Made by a program: the position numbers and the translations under genes
Part shown: one piece after another, positions 6,374 to 8,615 of the stretch
Layout of the letters: each line of letters begins with the position of its first letter
Numbering within the stretch: the first letter of the stretch is position 1
Notes under the pieces: model-generated
The model's input: only the letters and a program-made list of their open reading frames with translations
Databases searched by the model: none
Told to the model about the DNA's origin: nothing
NCBI GenBank assembly: GCA_002372855.1
Contig: DFIZ01000057.1
Location: 7,606-16,220, forward strand
Length of the DNA: 8,615 nt
Direction: 5' to 3'
Source: Bacteroidales bacterium UBA3684
Lineage (GTDB): Bacteria > Bacteroidota > Bacteroidia > Bacteroidales > P3

Positions 6374-6404
6374 TTTGCTAGATGAAATTATTATCGTATC
6401 TTTG
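6374..6404 (+). promoter_or_regulatory. Bacteroidota-type sigma-ABfr promoter
   Basis: TTTG (6374-6377) is separated by 19 nt from TATCTTTG (6397-6404), matching the -33 TTTG and -7 TAnnTTTG consensus of the primary sigma factor of Bacteroidota exactly. Transcription should start at about 6410-6412. It drives the structured RNA region and, possibly by read-through, the lipoprotein gene at 6746. Confidence 0.8.
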
Positions 6405-6410
6405 CAGTCG

Positions 6411-6677
6411 AAATATGAACGAAATAGTAACGAAAAAAAATGCCAATGAAGCATAGCGCATAAATTAATATGCACATCATAGAATAGAAAAAAGCGAAGT
6501 TTGCAGAACTGGTTCTCCTGAAACTTGGACACTTTCAGAGATTTTCCCCAGCTTTAGCGACAGCGTTACCACGTTTTGCGTGGACTTATACGTTGTAATT
6601 GGGGAAAATAGGTAGTCCAAGACCTCAGGAGAACCGATGAAGACTTACAAGTGCCACGCTCTTTTTATGTGCATATT
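6411..6677 (+). ncRNA. Rod-shaped structured RNA, 6S-like candidate (or long structured leader)
   Basis: Six perfectly nested pairings can be read: 6467-6477 with 6667-6677 (11 bp), 6511-6521 with 6625-6635 (GGTTCTCCTGA, 11 bp), 6524-6530 with 6615-6621 (7 bp), 6541-6550 with 6600-6609 (ATTTTCCCCA, 10 bp), 6560-6566 with 6590-6596 (7 bp, one G-U), and 6569-6573 with 6579-6583 closing a 5-nt loop. Together they make one long rod of about 210 nt interrupted by internal loops, the largest at 6531-6540 opposite 6610-6614. A consensus promoter lies just upstream. A rod with an internal bubble and its own promoter is the architecture of 6S RNA, which mimics open promoter DNA and binds RNA polymerase; that identity is inferred from shape only. 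A CTCTTTTT tract lies at 6659-6666. Alternatively this is a 5' leader of the lipoprotein gene. No coding potential is apparent. Confidence 0.55.
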
Positions 6678-6728
6678 CCGTCGGCACATCAAAACGATTA
6701 TTTCAAATTAAAACCGATGTGCCGATGG
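6678..6728. repeat. 13-bp inverted repeat just upstream of the lipoprotein gene
   Basis: CCGTCGGCACATC (6678-6690) pairs with GATGTGCCGATGG (6716-6728), with one G-T wobble, around a 25-nt AT-rich loop. It lies between the structured RNA and the ATG at 6746. It could be the 3' hairpin of the RNA, a weak terminator, a translation-control hairpin, or an operator; the sequence does not decide. Confidence 0.6.
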
Positions 6729-6745
6729 TTTATAACCGGCAAGAA

Positions 6746-7474
6746 ATGATGAAAAAATTATTTGCAATAATTGCGATACTTCCTTTATGCACCTCATGTG
6801 CAACCATTTTGTCGGGTACTACTGCTAAAGTCACAGTATCTACTTCTACAGGCGAGACCGCTCGCGCACAGGTTGACGGGGAGACATATTACATCAACGG
6901 ACCAACAACTGTCAAAGTCAATCGTGGCTTTAGTAATTCAACCATTACAGCAGAAAACGACCACTCACGCGGTGAGGTTGAAGTTGAAAAAGGGTTTAAT
7001 CCAACCAGTCTTGGAAACATCCTTTTGGGCGGCGTTCCTGGATATGTAGTAGATCTTGCAACAGGTGCCGTAACAAAACCGACCCAGTCATCGTATGTTA
7101 TAAATATGAGACCTCGACTAGCAAAGAACGAGCCTACAGAGAAAGTGGAAGGGCTAGGCGTAACAGTACTTGAACAAATGATTGTCCGCTGGGACGTTCA
7201 ATCTCGTCCACAAGGGGCTGATATCTTCTGGCGTGTGGTTTCTAAAACCCCAGAGGTCAAGAGTACCAACAATAAATATTTGATGACAACTCCATACGAG
7301 GCAACAAAAGCCCTCGACATAAAAGGTCTAACTTACGAAACAGCCAGCAATGTCCGTATCATACTCCGTTGCGAGAAAGACGGTTACATGCCTCAAGAAA
7401 AAGAGTTCGACGTACGAATGGTCCTTGACCAAGAAGAAATCTCCGCCTTCTTCCGATTGGTTAAAGAAGAGTAA
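6746..7474 (+). CDS. Lipoprotein with glycine-rich segment and PEGA-like C-terminal region
   Basis: This 242-aa protein starts MMKKLFAIIAILPLCTSC, a lipoprotein signal with Cys18 as the probable lipidation site. The mature start ATILSGTTAKVTV and the segment FNPTSLGNILLGGVPGYVVDLATGAV (about residues 84-109) match a recurring Bacteroidota/proteobacterial lipoprotein pattern (C-A-[ST]-I...SGT..., GN...GG..G...D..TGA). The second half (about 150-240: WDVQSRPQGADIFWRVVSKTP..., RCEKDGYMPQEKEFDVRMVL) resembles a PEGA-like beta domain ending in FFRL. Function is unknown; it is probably at the cell envelope. Start: ATG at 6746 or 6749 gives a normal signal peptide, whereas the ATG at 6719 would add MPMVYNRQE and lies in a hairpin. 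Base composition is clearly more AT-rich than the upstream genes. No consensus promoter lies immediately before it. Confidence 0.82.
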   Translation: MMKKLFAIIAILPLCTSCATILSGTTAKVTVSTSTGETARAQVDGETYYINGPTTVKVNRGFSNSTITAENDHSRGEVEVEKGFNPTSLGNILLGGVPGYVVDLATGAVTKPTQSSYVINMRPRLAKNEPTEKVEGLGVTVLEQMIVRWDVQSRPQGADIFWRVVSKTPEVKSTNNKYLMTTPYEATKALDIKGLTYETASNVRIILRCEKDGYMPQEKEFDVRMVLDQEEISAFFRLVKEE

Positions 7475-7521
7475 CTTCCGAATACAACATCCTATAATCC
7501 ATACTGTATAAGCTTTAAGAC

Positions 7522-7560
7522 CCCGTCCGTGATGCCGACGGCATCACAGGCGGGATTTTA
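7522..7560 (+). terminator. Intrinsic terminator after the 6746 lipoprotein gene
   Basis: CCCGTCCGTGATGCC (7522-7536) pairs with GGCATCACAGGCGGG (7540-7554) over 15 positions, with one mismatch and one wobble, around a 3-nt loop, and is followed by ATTTTATT. It ends the + strand gene. Confidence 0.82.
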
Positions 7561-7569
7561 TTCAACAAT

Positions 7570-7644
7570 TCAGTAGTTCAACCCGAACATCCAGAGGGGG
7601 ATGATGTTGCCGTGGGCGTATTCGATATCGTCCTCGACGACAAG
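7570..7644 (-). pseudogene. C-terminal remnant of an unidentified gene
   Basis: Read on the minus strand, 7644-7570 gives LVVEDDIEYAHGNIIPLWMF followed by GLNY and a stop. It looks like genuine protein, and the codons are GC-ending (GTC, GAC, GGC, ATC, CCC), like the upstream core genes and unlike the AT-rich DNA around it. Upstream the frame runs into A-rich sequence and meets a stop (TAA) with no start codon. An ATG at 7666 (MAKKNK) is out of frame by a run of A residues. It may be a truncated gene end or a very short gene broken at the homopolymer. I do not recognise the family. Confidence 0.4.
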
Positions 7645-7702
7645 GCTTTTTATTTTTTTTTGCCATATCAGCAAAAATTGTATTTTTTACTCGAATCTAG
7701 AC

Positions 7703-7731
7703 GAAAATCACAAGTACAACTTTTGATTTTC
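7703..7731. repeat. AT-rich inverted repeat in the intergenic region
   Basis: GAAAATCACAAG (7703-7714) and CTTTTGATTTTC (7720-7731) pair at 11 of 12 positions around TACAA. It lies between the convergent + and - transcripts. It might help terminate the minus-strand cassette, but no clear T tract follows on that strand. The rest of 7645-7850 is AT-rich and shows no gene or promoter that I can support. Confidence 0.5.
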
Positions 7732-7850
7732 AATAAATATTAGAAATAAATACAATCAATATGCTGAATAGAATATATCAAATAGACTAGAAATTACCCA
7801 TTGTGGAGGATTTGCAACATCGACGTTAAAAGCTTATACTTTGTGCAATT

Positions 7851-8078
7851 TCAGCAGCTCAAACTTTTACCGTCAATCATCTCATACAGATATGCCGGGC
7901 TTTGTGTATACAGCTCACCCTCTTCGTCTTGCAGCAATTCCATTAGCGGCGAATTGTATACCCTCTCCATTGCCTGCTCTATGCTGCAGCCGGTATCTTC
8001 CTTTACGTATTTCACCAACTCGCTCAACACGTAGTTAGTTAGGTAAGTGGCAATTTGATGGTGTGTAGGATGCGTCAT
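7851..8078 (-). CDS. Small protein paired with the DUF3990 gene (DUF3791-like context), function unknown
   Basis: This 75-aa protein (MTHPTHHQIATYLTNYVLSE..., ending KSLSC) is predicted to be mostly helical, with a central IEQAMERVYNSPLMELLQDE and a TQSPAYLYEMI segment. From memory, similar small proteins (LQDEETGLYTES.AYLYE type) are encoded directly after DUF3990 genes in gut Bacteroidales and Firmicutes; some are annotated DUF3791. Its ATG overlaps the stop of the DUF3990 gene by 4 nt (ATGA), which indicates coupled translation. A role as regulator, antitoxin or partner of the DUF3990 protein is inferred only from position. No signal peptide or membrane segment is visible. Confidence 0.75.
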   Translation of the reverse strand: MTHPTHHQIATYLTNYVLSELVKYVKEDTGCSIEQAMERVYNSPLMELLQDEEGELYTQSPAYLYEMIDGKSLSC

Positions 8079-8563
8079 ACAGTCTCAACATTTGTCTTAT
8101 GCAGAAAAGCGAGAGCTTTGTCTGAACCAAAGTAGTATTGTTGGTCGAGGAATCTGTCCTGCAGCAGACTGGCAGCCTGTTCAGGCGGATAAATTCCTTC
8201 ACGGTAGTTTGTAAGCTGAAGCACAACACCGTCGTCGGCTATTGGACCTATAACAATGTCGTATACGTGTGCGGGATGAGGGTGGTTCCTGTCGCGATTT
8301 GCGTCTATAAACAGCAGCCATTCCACAGAGGCCTTTTCCGGGAATTGCTTAATATTTAACCCTGACGACATTGCCGACTCATCGAACTCATACGCAATCA
8401 GAGTCGCCACACCTCCGAAAAGCCGCGACCGTTTTTTTGCCATCCGAATGGCAGTTTCCTTGTCGGGCGTCAGATAAAACCCCTTGCCAAAATCCTTGTA
8501 TTGCGAACCCTGGTCAAGGTCTATTGTATCGATATCGGTATTGGAACCGTGGTAGAGCCTCAT
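8075..8563 (-). CDS. DUF3990 family protein, ADP-ribosyltransferase-like fold
   Basis: This 162-aa protein starts MRLYHGSNTDI and continues with DFGKGFYLTPDKETAIRMAKK at residues 24-44 and DQQYYFGSDKALAFL at 140-154. These are the three characteristic blocks of DUF3990, which belongs to the ADP-ribosyltransferase superfamily: His5 in YHGS, Tyr30 in GKGFYLT, and a glutamine near 141-142 in the third block, giving an H-Y-Q type site instead of the H-Y-E of many active ADP-ribosylating enzymes. It probably binds NAD; whether it modifies protein, nucleic acid or a small molecule is unknown. The length is normal for the family. It overlaps the upstream gene by 4 nt (CTATGAGG) and the downstream gene by 4 nt, so the three are translationally coupled, as in toxin-antitoxin-like cassettes. 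No signal peptide; probably cytoplasmic. Confidence 0.85.
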   Translation of the reverse strand: MRLYHGSNTDIDTIDLDQGSQYKDFGKGFYLTPDKETAIRMAKKRSRLFGGVATLIAYEFDESAMSSGLNIKQFPEKASVEWLLFIDANRDRNHPHPAHVYDIVIGPIADDGVVLQLTNYREGIYPPEQAASLLQDRFLDQQYYFGSDKALAFLHKTNVETV

Positions 8564-8615
8564 AGCAGCACGCCTCCATTCTTTTGACAGACAACAAGCA
8601 AATCATCGACCGTAT
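8560..8615 (-). CDS. C-terminal end of a gene upstream of DUF3990 (probably DUF3791-type), partial
   Basis: On the minus strand the window edge reads TVDDLLVVCQKNGGVLL and a stop at 8562-8560. The stop overlaps the ATG of the DUF3990 gene. Only 17 residues are visible. In known genomes DUF3990 is commonly preceded by a small DUF3791 protein with a similar YxVDDI-type C-terminus, so that identity is likely but not shown. Confidence 0.6.
   Translation of the reverse strand, partial: TVDDLLVVCQKNGGVLL

Noticed and set aside
6411..6677. Rod RNA as tmRNA, RNase P RNA or a retron ncRNA
   Set aside because: I see no tRNA-like end or tag frame, no conserved RNase P core, and no reverse transcriptase gene nearby.
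6719..6745. Upstream ATG for the 6746 lipoprotein
   Set aside because: It would place nine extra residues before a normal lipoprotein signal peptide, and the ATG lies within the arm of the 6678-6728 inverted repeat.
7562..7666. 35-codon minus-strand open frame starting MAKKNKKPC
   Set aside because: Its sequence is Arg/Pro-rich and not protein-like; the alternative frame of the same bases looks like a real C-terminus.
7801..8038. + strand open frames opposite the small minus-strand gene
   Set aside because: They are Ser-rich shadows; the minus-strand gene has an ATGA overlap with DUF3990 and a coherent sequence.

Overview
The window looks like a chromosomal segment from a member of the Bacteroidota, most likely an uncultured gut-type Bacteroidales. 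The support is a promoter matching the phylum-specific TTTG-N19-TAnnTTTG consensus, several short-lipobox lipoproteins of kinds common in this order, start codons with little or no Shine-Dalgarno sequence, and a DUF3990-type gene cassette of a sort I associate with gut Bacteroidales. The species cannot be named from the sequence.

Layout: positions 1-57 carry the terminator of a gene left of the window. From about 99 to 6222 all genes are on the + strand, GC-rich and tightly spaced: a class III sirtuin (99-782), a membrane-anchored conserved protein (988-1518), a large Ig-like lipoprotein (1528-3408), a Wzx-like flippase (3424-4824), a small lipoprotein (4884-5321) and fabD (5344-6222). Genes 988-6222 have gaps of about 9, 15, 59 and 22 bp and probably form one transcript that ends at a strong 16-bp hairpin (6305-6350). 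At that point the sequence becomes AT-rich. The second part holds a consensus promoter (6374-6404), a long rod-shaped RNA structure (about 6411-6677, a 6S-like candidate), a lipoprotein (6746-7474) with its terminator, the tail of a decayed minus-strand gene (7570-7644), and a minus-strand cassette of three overlapping genes (8615 down to 7851) centred on a DUF3990 / ADP-ribosyltransferase-fold protein.

The most unusual property is a set of short-period dispersed repeats. A 9-nt-period repeat in inverted arms occurs twice (806-963 and 1543-1623), and the second copy encodes the N-terminus and signal peptide of the Ig-like lipoprotein. A 7-nt repeat (GAGTGGA) lies inside the lipoprotein gene and, in opposite orientation, inside the flippase gene. 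8-nt arrays occur in both genes. Because 7 and 8 are not multiples of 3, changes in copy number could switch these genes off and on. The repeats may instead be neutral mobile debris that happens to be in frame.

Functionally, the upstream cluster is envelope- and lipid-related (flippase, lipoproteins, malonyl-CoA:ACP transacylase). The sirtuin is a predicted protein desuccinylase/demalonylase. The downstream part looks like accessory DNA, with a candidate toxin-like enzyme and small partners.
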